Assembly: GCF_036116635.1 (NCBI RefSeq)
Contig: NZ_CP107995.1
Span: forward strand, 248,001 to 312,000
DNA from: Amycolatopsis sp. NBC_00345
GTDB lineage: Bacteria > Actinomycetota > Actinomycetes > Mycobacteriales > Pseudonocardiaceae
Length of the DNA stretch: 64,000 nucleotides
Reading direction: 5' to 3'
The translations under genes and the position numbers were made by a program. Under the pieces are notes generated by a model. That model made no database searches. It was not told where the DNA came from and saw nothing but the letters and a program-made list of their open reading frames with translations. Positions 50,855 to 58,342 of this stretch are shown here, piece by piece. The number at the start of each line of letters is the position of its first letter. The stretch's first letter is position 1.

Positions 50855-51116
50855 GGATAATCAAACCTCTTTCGTGTGCGAACTATAAACAAGAAACCTT
50901 GAGTCGGCAAAGTCGGTGCGTCTGTGAATTATTTCACCGCGCTAACATCACCCCCAAGCTGGCGCGGGCCTCGTGCGGCGCCGCGGTGTACGAGGCATCC
51001 GAACTCGATGAAACTTCGGCACAGCTAGTGCCTCATCAAGAAACGTTGACGTTGCCATCGTGTCGCGTGGACATCCGGGCTGGTGATTCGCAAGGCTGGC
51101 CGTGGAGGTGTGGCTG

Positions 51117-51293
51117 GTGGCGCGTCAGCCGGAGGTGTTCGCGCGGTCGCTGGAGCCGGAGGAGGCGCAGCGGCTGGTGAAGATCACGAGGTCGGCGAAG
51201 GACCGGGTGCGACTGCGACGGTCCGGGATCCGTGTTGGCCTCGGCATAGGGCCGATCCGCCGGCCGCTGAGTCGACCACGGACGAACACATAG
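51117..51293 (+). pseudogene. IS630-family transposase, N-terminal remnant
   Basis: A GTG at 51117 opens a frame beginning VARQPEVFARSLEPEEAQRL, then VKITRSAKDRVRLRRSGI, which matches the usual N terminus of IS630-type transposases. After about 35 residues the match ends; the frame drifts and meets a stop at 51293, and a neighbouring frame continues with transposase-like fragments. No catalytic DDE region remains. Confidence 0.65.
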
Positions 51294-51946
51294 AAAATAC
51301 TACGGCACCAGCGGTTAGTGCCGCTACGAATTTGCTGCGCAAGAAAATACCCCTAAGGCTACAGTGGAAAAAGTAGCAAGTTCCCGAAAAGTCCCCCGAC
51401 TCAGACAAGGGACACGCTACCCAACTTATTTTCCGAGCCCTAGGCCCGATCGGGTGAATCGCTTGCGCGCACCGGCGTTTTACGAAAAATAAAAAATCTA
51501 ACCTGCCAAAGATGCGGAACCATCACTAATGGAAAAATGCAGCAATGAAATCCGACGTCGCCACCGGTTCGTCGTTCATCTTTCCCTTGCGGAGCCTGAC
51601 TCGGTCACCCCTGACACTGACGTCATCTGCCCTACCAATGCGAGGGATACGTCGTGCGGCTCCTGGAAGCGAATGAGCCGGGTCGTGGCCGACGCGCTTA
51701 GTTCGGCGGCCGCCCGCCTTGGGGGCGGGGTGCGCGTCGCCCTGTGTCGCTGGTGTCGGACGGTAAGACCCCCTGCTCGGTGCACAAGGCGGCATGGTGC
51801 TCGTCCTCTCTGCAACTCGCCCTGGGTGCGACTGTGCCGGAGTTCGCATCGAGGGAGGAACGTTCCGAGTCCTTGGTTCGACCCCTGTTGTCGGGAATGA
51901 CCTGGCCGCCTACTGCTGATCACAAGTAGGTAACCAAGTGATGATC
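51294..51946. other. Right end of the inserted segment, no gene recognised
   Basis: 653 bases with unusually A/T-rich stretches (around 51480-51535) and then G/C-rich sequence. Open frames of 115-123 codons exist on both strands from 51529 to 51923, but their products are Arg/Cys/Pro-rich without recognisable motifs and no ribosome-binding site supports either. Probably decayed mobile-element DNA. Confidence 0.5.
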
Positions 51947-51979
51947 GGTTCTAACCGTCATCAACACTCACGAGCCTTT
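51947..51979. repeat. Right half of split palindrome plus GGTTCTA
   Basis: GGTTCTA (51947-51953) repeats the left boundary. Bases 51953-51979 are the other arm of the palindrome. Joining left and right at the 7-mer restores a hairpin with a 27-bp stem and a 2-base loop. Confidence 0.9.
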
Positions 51980-51992
51980 CGGCGCGGCCGGC

Positions 51993-53129
51993 TCAGCGGG
52001 CGATGCCGTCCCGCATCTCGGCGACCAGCGACGCCACCACGGCCTTGAGCGAGCCGTTGTACTGCTTTGCCACGGCCCGCTGCCGCAGGTAGCTCGGGCC
52101 GTAGGTCAGGATCGTCTCGACGTCGCGCAGTTCGGCGACGCAGTCCAAGCGCCGGGCCACCGGCTCCAGGCGGTCCAGCAGGTCGGCGATGTCGTCGGTG
52201 ACCAGGCGCTCGCGGCCGGCGGCGTCGAGGATGACGATCGCGTCGATGCCGTAGCGGGCGGCGCGCCACTTGTTCTCCTGGACATGCCACGGCGGCAGCG
52301 TCGGCAGCCGCTCGCCGTCGTCGAGGCGGGTGCTGAAGTCCTCCACCAGGCACTGCGTCAGCGCCGAGATGGCACCGACCTCCTCCAGCGTCGGCAGGCC
52401 GTCGCACACGCGCATTTCGATCGTGCCGAAGTGCGGCGCCGGGCGGATGTCCCAGCGGATCTCGGAGAAGTGGTCGATCACGCCGGTGGTGAACATGTCG
52501 GCCACGTACTGCTCCAGCTCGCCCCACTCGCTGAACTGGAACGGCAGCCCGGCCGTCGGCAGCTGCTGGAACATCAGCGCCCGGTTGGACGCGTACCCGG
52601 TGTCCTCCGCGCCCCAGTACGGCGAGGACGCCGAGAGCGCCTGCAGGTGCGGCGCGTAGTTCAGCAACGCGTCGAGCACCGGCAGCGCCTTGTCCCGGTG
52701 GTCGAGGCCGACGTGCACGTGGACGCCGTAGATCAGCATCTGCCGGCCCCACCACTGGGTGCGGTCGATCAGCTTGGCGTACCGCTCCTTGTCGGTGACC
52801 TTCTGCTGGTACCAGTTGGAGAACGGGTGCGTGCCGGCGGAGAACAGCTCCACGCCCAGCGGGTCGGTGACCCCGTGCACCACGTCGAGCGAGCCGGTGA
52901 GGTCGGCCTTCAGCTCGGCGACCGTGGTGCAGACGCCGGTGATCACCTCGATGGTGTTGAGCAGCAGCTCCTGCTTGATCTTCGGGTGCTCGGCGGCGCC
53001 GTCCGGGCACACCTGGTCGAGGATCCGCTCCGCGACCGAGGACAGCTCGCCGCTGCGCCGGTCCACCAGCGCCAGTTCCCACTCCGCGCCGATCGTCGAA
53101 CGGCGCGAAGGGGTGAAGTCGATCCGCAT
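51993..53129 (-). CDS. ybdK: YbdK-type carboxylate-amine ligase (glutamate-cysteine ligase family 2)
   Basis: 378 residues matching the type 2 glutamate-cysteine ligase-like family. Typical segments are TIGAEWELALVDRRSGEL at the N terminus, LIYGVHVHVGL, SSPYWGAEDTGYASNR, and RWDIRPAPHFGTIEMRVCDG. The family joins a carboxylate and an amine with ATP; in organisms using mycothiol the physiological substrate is uncertain. It is the last gene of a leftward three-gene operon, 10 bases after the membrane-protein gene. Confidence 0.88.
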   Translation of the reverse strand: MRIDFTPSRRSTIGAEWELALVDRRSGELSSVAERILDQVCPDGAAEHPKIKQELLLNTIEVITGVCTTVAELKADLTGSLDVVHGVTDPLGVELFSAGTHPFSNWYQQKVTDKERYAKLIDRTQWWGRQMLIYGVHVHVGLDHRDKALPVLDALLNYAPHLQALSASSPYWGAEDTGYASNRALMFQQLPTAGLPFQFSEWGELEQYVADMFTTGVIDHFSEIRWDIRPAPHFGTIEMRVCDGLPTLEEVGAISALTQCLVEDFSTRLDDGERLPTLPPWHVQENKWRAARYGIDAIVILDAAGRERLVTDDIADLLDRLEPVARRLDCVAELRDVETILTYGPSYLRQRAVAKQYNGSLKAVVASLVAEMRDGIAR

Positions 53130-53139
53130 GCCCGCCCGG

Positions 53140-53658
53140 TCAGACCTGGGCGCCGTTGTGCGGGTCCGCGCCGGGAGGCGGGCCCTGGCGCACGCGCAGC
53201 AGCAGGAGCGCGATCGCCGTGGCGAGCGCGAGGATGCCCAGCGGCATGGACAGCGACGGGCTGACGCCGATCAGGTTCGGCACGATCAGCAGCAGCAGGC
53301 CCACCACGAAGAACAGCAGCACCACGAACGCGCCCTTGCGCGGGCGCGGCAGGGGCGGCGGCTCCGGCGGGACGAAGTGCTCGTCGTCCTCGGCCGGGTC
53401 GTCGGAGAACATGGTGGCGTCCCAGGTCGTGCCGCCGCCGCGCCAGCCCTCGCTCGGTTCCGCGGGCTTCTCCTGCTTCGCGGGCGGCGGCGGGCTGGGC
53501 GGGCCGGTGTCCGACGGCCGGTCGGCCGCCGTGTCCTCGGCGACTTCGAGCGCGTCCTGGGTGAACACGCCCACCCCCTCCGCGCGCAGGTCCGCCACGA
53601 TCTCGGCGAACGTCGCGTCGACGTCCTCGGGCCCGTCCGTGCCTTTCCCCCTGCTCAT
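53140..53658 (-). CDS. Small membrane protein with acidic Pro-rich N terminus
   Basis: 172 residues. The first 110 are acidic and then Pro-rich, likely disordered and cytosolic; two hydrophobic helices follow near the C terminus (GAFVVLLFFVVGLLLLIVPN and MPLGILALATAIALLLL) with a short tail. No family function is known. The ATG overlaps the esterase stop by one base (TGATG). Confidence 0.75.
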   Translation of the reverse strand: MSRGKGTDGPEDVDATFAEIVADLRAEGVGVFTQDALEVAEDTAADRPSDTGPPSPPPPAKQEKPAEPSEGWRGGGTTWDATMFSDDPAEDDEHFVPPEPPPLPRPRKGAFVVLLFFVVGLLLLIVPNLIGVSPSLSMPLGILALATAIALLLLRVRQGPPPGADPHNGAQV

Positions 53659-54461
53659 CAGGCACCCACCTGTCCCGCCCGTGTCGCCCGGGCGAAGTCG
53701 ACACTGCTGCTGAAGATCAGTTCCGCGTCGTTGTCCTGGGTCGCGACGTGGAAGCTGTGCTCCAGCACCACTTCGGTGACGTCCGTGCTGGAGATCCCGG
53801 CCAGCACGAGCCGTGAGTTCTCGGGCTCGACGACGTGGTCGACCCGCGAGTGCAGCAGCAGCACCGGCTGCGTGATCTTGCCCAGGTCGGCGCGCACGAG
53901 GCGCCACAGCTGCGCCAGGCTCGCGGCGGCGCGCACCGGCGTGCGCGGGTAGGCCAGCTCCGTCTCGCCGGGCTTGGCGATGTCGTTCGCGATCGCGGGC
54001 ACCGACGGGACGACGTGCGCGAGCAGCGGCAGCAGCTTCGTGTCCCACTTCAGCCGGGTGACCGACGGGTTGACCAGCACGAGGCCGGCGATCCGGTCGC
54101 CGAACTCCTCGGCCAGCCGCAGCGTGAGCGTGCCGCCCATGGACAGGCCGCCGACGTACACCGTCTCGCAGGTGGACAGCAGCGCGAGCAGCTCTTCGCG
54201 CACCGCGCCGTACCAGTCCTGCCAGGTCGTGCGGTTCAGGTCCTGCCAGCGGGTGCCGTGGCCGGGCAGCAGCGGGCAGCGGACCGCGTACCCGGCTTCG
54301 GCCAGGTGGTCGCCCCACGCCCGCAGCCCCGCCGGCGTCCCGGTGAAGCCGTGGCAGAGCAGGAACCCGGCCCCGGACGAACCGGTGTGGGCGAACGGTT
54401 CAGCGCCGGCGAGCACGCCCATGACGAACGCCTTCCGATCGAAACGGTGTAGGTCTTCCAT
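53658..54461 (-). CDS. Carboxylesterase / monoacylglycerol-lipase-like hydrolase
   Basis: 267 residues of an alpha/beta hydrolase. The HG-x-TG oxyanion motif is in LLCHGFTGTPAGL, the nucleophile elbow is GLSMGG, and acid and histidine lie in HSRVDHVVEPEN and EHSFHVATQDND. It resembles short-chain carboxylesterase Est30 and related lipases. The ATG at 54461 is the first of the leftward operon and opens with MEDLHRFDRKAFVMG. No signal peptide. Confidence 0.87.
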   Translation of the reverse strand: MEDLHRFDRKAFVMGVLAGAEPFAHTGSSGAGFLLCHGFTGTPAGLRAWGDHLAEAGYAVRCPLLPGHGTRWQDLNRTTWQDWYGAVREELLALLSTCETVYVGGLSMGGTLTLRLAEEFGDRIAGLVLVNPSVTRLKWDTKLLPLLAHVVPSVPAIANDIAKPGETELAYPRTPVRAAASLAQLWRLVRADLGKITQPVLLLHSRVDHVVEPENSRLVLAGISSTDVTEVVLEHSFHVATQDNDAELIFSSSVDFARATRAGQVGA

Positions 54462-54642
54462 GCTCTCACGCTCGCGTGGTGTTGTGGGGGCCCGGCCGGT
54501 GCCCGTAACCACCCGCCTGCGCTGTGAGATCGGTCGCTGCCGGGTAGTAGCCCCCGGTCTCGCATTGTGCGCGGACCACCCGGTTTCGTAGTCTTGGCGA
54601 CTGAGAACTCGGACGTCGGGCCACGGGAAGGACAAGAGCGCG

Positions 54643-55404
54643 GTGCTGTACTGGCTCATGAAGTTCGTGTTCATCGGTCCGCTGCTCAAGACGCTGTGGC
54701 CGACCAAGGTCGTCGGCGCCGGGAACATCCCCGAGACCGGTGGCGTCATCCTGGCCGGCAACCACCTGGCGGTGGCCGACTCGTTCTTCATGCCGCTGCG
54801 GGTCAAGCGCAAGGTCACCTTCCCTGCCAAGTCCGAGTACTTCACCGAGCCGGGCCTGAAGGGCCTGCTCAAGAAGTGGTTCTTCACCGGCGTCGGCCAG
54901 ATCCCGATCGACCGCTCCAGCGGCAACGCCGCGCAGGCCGCGCTCGACACCGCCACCCGCCTGGTCCGCGAGGGCCACCTGCTCGGCATCTACCCCGAGG
55001 GCACGCGCTCGCCCGACGGCCGGCTGTACAAGGGCAAGACCGGCGTCGCGCGGATCGCGCTGGAGTCCCACGGCCTGGTGGTGCCGGTCGCCATGGTCGG
55101 CACCGACAAGGTCAACCCGATCGGCTCCAAGATGTGGTGGCCGCGCCGGCTGGAGATCCGCTTCGGCACGCCGCTGGACTTCTCGCGCTACGACGGCCTG
55201 GCCGGCGACCGCTTCATCGAGCGGTCGATCACCGACGAAATCATGTACGCGCTGATGGAGCTGTCCGGCCAGGAGTACGTGGACATCTACGCGGCGAAGG
55301 CCAAGGAACTGATCGCCGCCGAGGCCGCCGGCGTCAACGCGAAGGTGCCCGAGCAGCCCTCCGGCCGCGACGCCGACCGGGTGCCCGAGAGCAAGGCGAG
55401 CTAG
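54643..55404 (+). CDS. plsC: 1-acylglycerol-3-phosphate acyltransferase (PlsC family)
   Basis: 253 residues. The catalytic H-x4-D is H41-D46 (GNHLAVADSFF), and the second conserved block is YPEGTRSPDG at about 111-120. The protein transfers an acyl group to lysophosphatidate or a similar acceptor on the cytoplasmic membrane face; it has a hydrophobic N-terminal helix. It resembles mycobacterial Rv2182c, which lies beside Rv2183c and Rv2184c; here 7 kb of other genes separates it from their counterparts. GTG start with AAGGA upstream. Confidence 0.9.
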   Translation: MLYWLMKFVFIGPLLKTLWPTKVVGAGNIPETGGVILAGNHLAVADSFFMPLRVKRKVTFPAKSEYFTEPGLKGLLKKWFFTGVGQIPIDRSSGNAAQAALDTATRLVREGHLLGIYPEGTRSPDGRLYKGKTGVARIALESHGLVVPVAMVGTDKVNPIGSKMWWPRRLEIRFGTPLDFSRYDGLAGDRFIERSITDEIMYALMELSGQEYVDIYAAKAKELIAAEAAGVNAKVPEQPSGRDADRVPESKAS

Positions 55405-55454
55405 CCGCCTTCCGCCGTACCGCCGCCCTCAACAGCGCCGCTTAGCGCCGCTGC

Positions 55455-55460
55455 TAGTTT
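55455..55460 (+). promoter_or_regulatory. -10 box, leaderless start of the exoribonuclease gene
   Basis: TAGTTT, 6 bases before the ATG at 55467. Confidence 0.5.
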
Positions 55461-55466
55461 CCCGTA

Positions 55467-55955
55467 ATGCGTTTTTTCTACGACACCGAGTTCATCGAGG
55501 ACGGCGTGACGATCGACCTGGTGTCGATCGGTGTCGTTGACGAGCGTGGCCGCGAGTTCTACGCCGTGTCGACCGACTTCGACCCGGGCAAGGCCGGCCC
55601 CTGGGTACGGGACAACGTGCTGCCGAAGCTGCCCTCGCCGGCGGACACCGCGTGGCGCAGCCGGGAGAAGATCCGGACCGACCTGCTGGAGTTCTTCGGC
55701 AAGCCGCCGGGCGGTATCGAGCTGTGGGCCTGGTTCGCGGCCTACGACCACGTCGCCCTCGCGCAGCTGTGGGGCCCGATGCCCGCGCTGCCGCGCCAGC
55801 TGCCGCGCTTCACGCGTGACCTGCGCCAGCGCTGGGAGGACGCGGGCAAGCCCAAGCTGCCCGCCGCCCCCACCGACCAGCACGACGCACTGGCCGACGC
55901 CCGGCACAACTACCAGCGCTGGGACGTCATCGAGTCGGCCTTCCGCCGCCGCTGA
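55467..55955 (+). CDS. DEDD-type 3' exoribonuclease (Rv2179c-like)
   Basis: 162 residues of an RNase T-like fold. The metal-binding D6 and E8 (FYDTEFIEDG) open the protein; AAYDHVAL and DQHDALADARHN supply the remaining acidic residues. Its mycobacterial counterpart, Rv2179c, is a 3' exoribonuclease acting on RNA overhangs. The start is leaderless in form. An S41 peptidase gene follows after 39 bases. Confidence 0.9.
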   Translation: MRFFYDTEFIEDGVTIDLVSIGVVDERGREFYAVSTDFDPGKAGPWVRDNVLPKLPSPADTAWRSREKIRTDLLEFFGKPPGGIELWAWFAAYDHVALAQLWGPMPALPRQLPRFTRDLRQRWEDAGKPKLPAAPTDQHDALADARHNYQRWDVIESAFRRR

Positions 55956-55994
55956 GCCAGTAGGGTCGTCGCGGTTGGGGGAGGGGAGCCCGCG

Positions 55995-56963
55995 GTGCGT
56001 CGTCTGCTTGCCGCATTTGTCGTGCTGGTACTCGTGGCGGGCTTGGCCACGGCCGCGTCGGCACCGCGTCCGGGTTCGCCGCGGGAGTACCTCACCTACG
56101 CGCTCGGCCTGCTGCGGGCCCACTCGATCGACCGGGACTTCATCGACTGGCCCGAGGTGGAAGCCGACGCGATGCGCCTGGCGGCGAGCGCGTCCGACCC
56201 TGCGGACACCTACCCGGCGATCCAGAGCGTGATCTACCAGCTGGGCAATCCGCACACCAGCCTGCTCACCCCCGCGGCGGCCATGCCCCCGCCGCCGGAG
56301 ACCATCGACGTGCCGACCAGCCGGAGCCTCGGCGACGTGGCCGTGCTGACCGTCCCGCAGTTCAAGGCCGACCCGGTCGGCGAACGCCGTTACATCGCGG
56401 CCGGGGTGGCCGCGGCTTCCGACGCGGGCAATCCGTGCGGCTGGATCGTGGACCTGCGCGGCAACCTCGGCGGCGACATGGTCCCCATGCTCACGGTCGT
56501 CGCGCCGCTGCTGGACGAGGGCGAGCTGGGCTCGTTCGAGCAACTCGACGGCTCCAGCACCTGGTCCCTGCGCTCCGGCCGGGTCCTGGTCGACGGCCGG
56601 GCCCCGGTCGACGAGGCCAATCCGCTGCGCCTGGCCCGTCCGCACCCGCCGGTCGCCGTGCTGACCGACGGCCGCACGGCCAGCTCGGGCGAACTGACGC
56701 TGGTGGCGTTCCGCGGACTCGGGCGCGCCGCCAGCTTCGGCCAAGCGACCGCCGGTTTCGCCACGGGCAACGAGGCCTTTCGGCTCAGCGATGGCGCCGT
56801 ACTGCTCATCACGTCCTCGCGCACCGTCGACCGTACTGGGCGCCGTTACGGCAACACCCCGATCCAGCCCGACCACCCGCTGCCCGCGGCCGCGACCACC
56901 GATCAGGAGGTCGCGGCCGCGACGGCGTGGCTGCACACCCAGCCCGGGTGCGCCCACCGCTGA
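55995..56963 (+). CDS. Secreted S41-family peptidase
   Basis: 322 residues with an N-terminal signal peptide (LLAAFVVLVLVAGLATAASA). The S41 core is present: VDLRGNLGGDMVPML, and the active-site serine in TDGRTASSGELTLVAF. There is no PDZ domain, so it is a short member of the family. A tail with a single cysteine ends it. GTG start with GGGGAGGGGAG upstream. Convergent with aroG after four bases. A second, longer S41 gene lies at 59.5 kb. Confidence 0.85.
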   Translation: MRRLLAAFVVLVLVAGLATAASAPRPGSPREYLTYALGLLRAHSIDRDFIDWPEVEADAMRLAASASDPADTYPAIQSVIYQLGNPHTSLLTPAAAMPPPPETIDVPTSRSLGDVAVLTVPQFKADPVGERRYIAAGVAAASDAGNPCGWIVDLRGNLGGDMVPMLTVVAPLLDEGELGSFEQLDGSSTWSLRSGRVLVDGRAPVDEANPLRLARPHPPVAVLTDGRTASSGELTLVAFRGLGRAASFGQATAGFATGNEAFRLSDGAVLLITSSRTVDRTGRRYGNTPIQPDHPLPAAATTDQEVAAATAWLHTQPGCAHR

Positions 56964-56967
56964 GCGC

Positions 56968-58059
56968 TCAGCGGCGCGCGCGGACGGCGGCCGCGAGCGT
57001 GTCGAGCAGACCCGTGGTCGAGTCCCAGTCCAGGCAGGCGTCGGTGATCGACTGGCCGTAGGTCAGCTCGGAAGCCTTGCCCAGCACGAGTTCCTGGCGC
57101 CCGGCGGCCAGGAAGCTCTCCATCATCAGGCCGACGATCCCGCGCTCGCCCGCGGCGATCCGCGCGGCCAGCTCGGTCACCACCTCGCCCTGGCGGACGT
57201 GGTCCTTCCGGCTGTTGCCGTGGCTGGCGTCGATGATCACGCGCTCCGGCAGGCCCGACTTCTCCAGGCGCCCCAACGTCTCGGTCACCGAGGCGGGGTC
57301 GTAGTTGGGGCCGGCCGAGCTGCCGCGCAGGATCACGTGGCAGTCCGGGTTGCCGGAGGTGGTCAGCAGCGCCGCGAGGCCGTCGATGTTGATGCCGGGG
57401 AACACGTGCGACGCCGCGGCCGCGCGGGTGGCGTCGACCGCCACCTGGATGTCGCCCTCCACCGAGTTCTTGATCCCCACCGGCATCGACAGCGCGCTGC
57501 ACAGCTGCCGGTGCACCTGGCTCGCGGCCGTGCGCGCGCCGATCGAGCCCCAGGTGACGATGTCCGCGATGAACTGCGGCGTGATCGGGTCCAGGAACTC
57601 GCACCCCACCGGCAGCCCGAGCGCGGACACGTCGAGCAGCAGCTTCCGGGCGAGCCGCAGGCCCTTGTTGACGGCGAAGGTGCCGTCGAGGTCCGGGTCG
57701 TTGATCAGGCCCTTCCAGCCCAGCGTGGTGCGCGGCTTCTCGAAGTACACGCGCATCACGATGTGCAGGTCGCCGCGCAGTTCCTCGGCCTTGGCGGCCA
57801 GCTTGCGGGCGTAGTCGAGCGCGGCCTCGGGGTCGTGCACCGAGCACGGGCCGACGACGACGGCGAGCCGGTCGTCGCGCCCGTCGAGGATGTCGACGGT
57901 CTCACTGCGGCCGGTCTGCACGACCTTGGCCACGGCGGCGTCCACGGGATGGTCCTCGCGGAGCAGGGCGGGGGAGATGAGCGGGCTGATCGCGGTGGTG
58001 CGCTGGTTGTCCAGCGAACCCGCGTCGGCGGGACCAGCGCTCAACTTGGGGGTGGTCAC
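56968..58059 (-). CDS. aroG: DAHP synthase, type I (AroF/G-like)
   Basis: 363 residues. Condenses phosphoenolpyruvate with erythrose-4-phosphate, the first step of the shikimate pathway. The metal-binding cysteine is in VVGPCSVHDPEAAL; EFLDPITPQFI, GIKNSVEG and IIDASHGNSRKDH are further active-site segments. It is the Escherichia coli-like type I enzyme, whereas mycobacteria have a type II enzyme (Rv2178c) in the same neighbourhood. GGAAGGA lies before the GTG at 58059; a GTG at 58086 is in frame. Upstream, a leader peptide with Tyr-Phe-Trp-Phe and a hairpin form an attenuator. Confidence 0.93.
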   Translation of the reverse strand: MTTPKLSAGPADAGSLDNQRTTAISPLISPALLREDHPVDAAVAKVVQTGRSETVDILDGRDDRLAVVVGPCSVHDPEAALDYARKLAAKAEELRGDLHIVMRVYFEKPRTTLGWKGLINDPDLDGTFAVNKGLRLARKLLLDVSALGLPVGCEFLDPITPQFIADIVTWGSIGARTAASQVHRQLCSALSMPVGIKNSVEGDIQVAVDATRAAAASHVFPGINIDGLAALLTTSGNPDCHVILRGSSAGPNYDPASVTETLGRLEKSGLPERVIIDASHGNSRKDHVRQGEVVTELAARIAAGERGIVGLMMESFLAAGRQELVLGKASELTYGQSITDACLDWDSTTGLLDTLAAAVRARR

Positions 58060-58104
58060 GGCGGGTGGTTCCTTCCTGGAGGACACCGACCCGCGGAGAA
58101 ATCG

Positions 58105-58130
58105 CCGAGCCGGTGGGAAATCCGGCTCGG
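58105..58130 (-). terminator. Attenuator hairpin upstream of aroG
   Basis: On the minus strand CCGAGCCGG and CCGGCTCGG form a perfect 9-bp stem around an 8-base A/T-rich loop, starting 10 bases after the leader peptide stop and ending 45 bases before the aroG start. No long U-run follows. Earlier GCCGGCC sequence in the leader could compete for the first arm. Confidence 0.6.
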
Positions 58131-58140
58131 GCGGTGGTGG

Positions 58141-58206
58141 TCAGCGCAGGTTCACGCCGCCGTGCCCACCCGGGGCCGGCTTCGTAAACCAGAAATAGCG
58201 CTGCAC
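58141..58206 (-). CDS. Aromatic leader peptide (YFWF) of aroG
   Basis: A 21-residue frame starting GTG at 58206 reads VQRYFWFTKPAPGGHGGVNLR. Codons 4-7 are Tyr, Phe, Trp and Phe, one codon for each aromatic product of the pathway plus a second Phe. Ribosome stalling here when charged tRNA is short would favour readthrough into aroG. It begins 6 bases after a TACGTT -10 box, so it is leaderless. A similar leader (AroR) is known upstream of aroF in Corynebacterium glutamicum. Confidence 0.8.
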   Translation of the reverse strand: MQRYFWFTKPAPGGHGGVNLR

Positions 58207-58212
58207 GAGGCC

Positions 58213-58218
58213 AACGTA
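58213..58218 (-). promoter_or_regulatory. -10 box of the aroG leader transcript
   Basis: TACGTT on the minus strand, 6 bases before the leader-peptide GTG. Confidence 0.55.
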
Positions 58219-58342
58219 GCACAAGCGTGACGGTGTACCGATTCGCCAGGTGGTACGGGCTGCACCGATCCAGAGGAAAGCCGCTACCCTGGCGGCGAAA
58301 TGTGACTGCAATCTCCACTTGACGAAAAGACGGAGGCTCGAG

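Larger units (their letters stand above)
49135..51946. mobile_element. 2.8-kb inserted segment in a terminator palindrome
   Basis: The segment is bounded by direct GGTTCTA repeats and lies exactly at the centre of an otherwise continuous 56-bp palindrome. Its base composition is visibly lower in G/C than the flanks, and it holds two unknown leftward genes and an IS630-type transposase remnant. No matching terminal inverted repeats are seen just inside the 7-mers, and no intact recombinase is present, so the mover is unknown or lost. Confidence 0.75.

Noticed and set aside
51866..51900. TTGGTTCGACCCC as a possible tRNA T-arm at an attachment site
   Set aside because: No matching T-stem, acceptor stem or anticodon arm could be found around it.
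51529..51923. Overlapping open frames on both strands at the right end of the inserted segment
   Set aside because: No ribosome-binding sites, Cys/Arg/Pro-rich products and no family likeness; treated as decayed DNA.
49105..51979. The 27-bp arms as terminal inverted repeats of a transposon
   Set aside because: The left arm contains the last codons and stop of the NUDIX gene. The 7-bp direct repeats lie inside the arms, not outside them. Rejoining makes a palindrome like the others at convergent junctions. Insertion into a palindrome explains all three facts better, though this alternative is not fully excluded.
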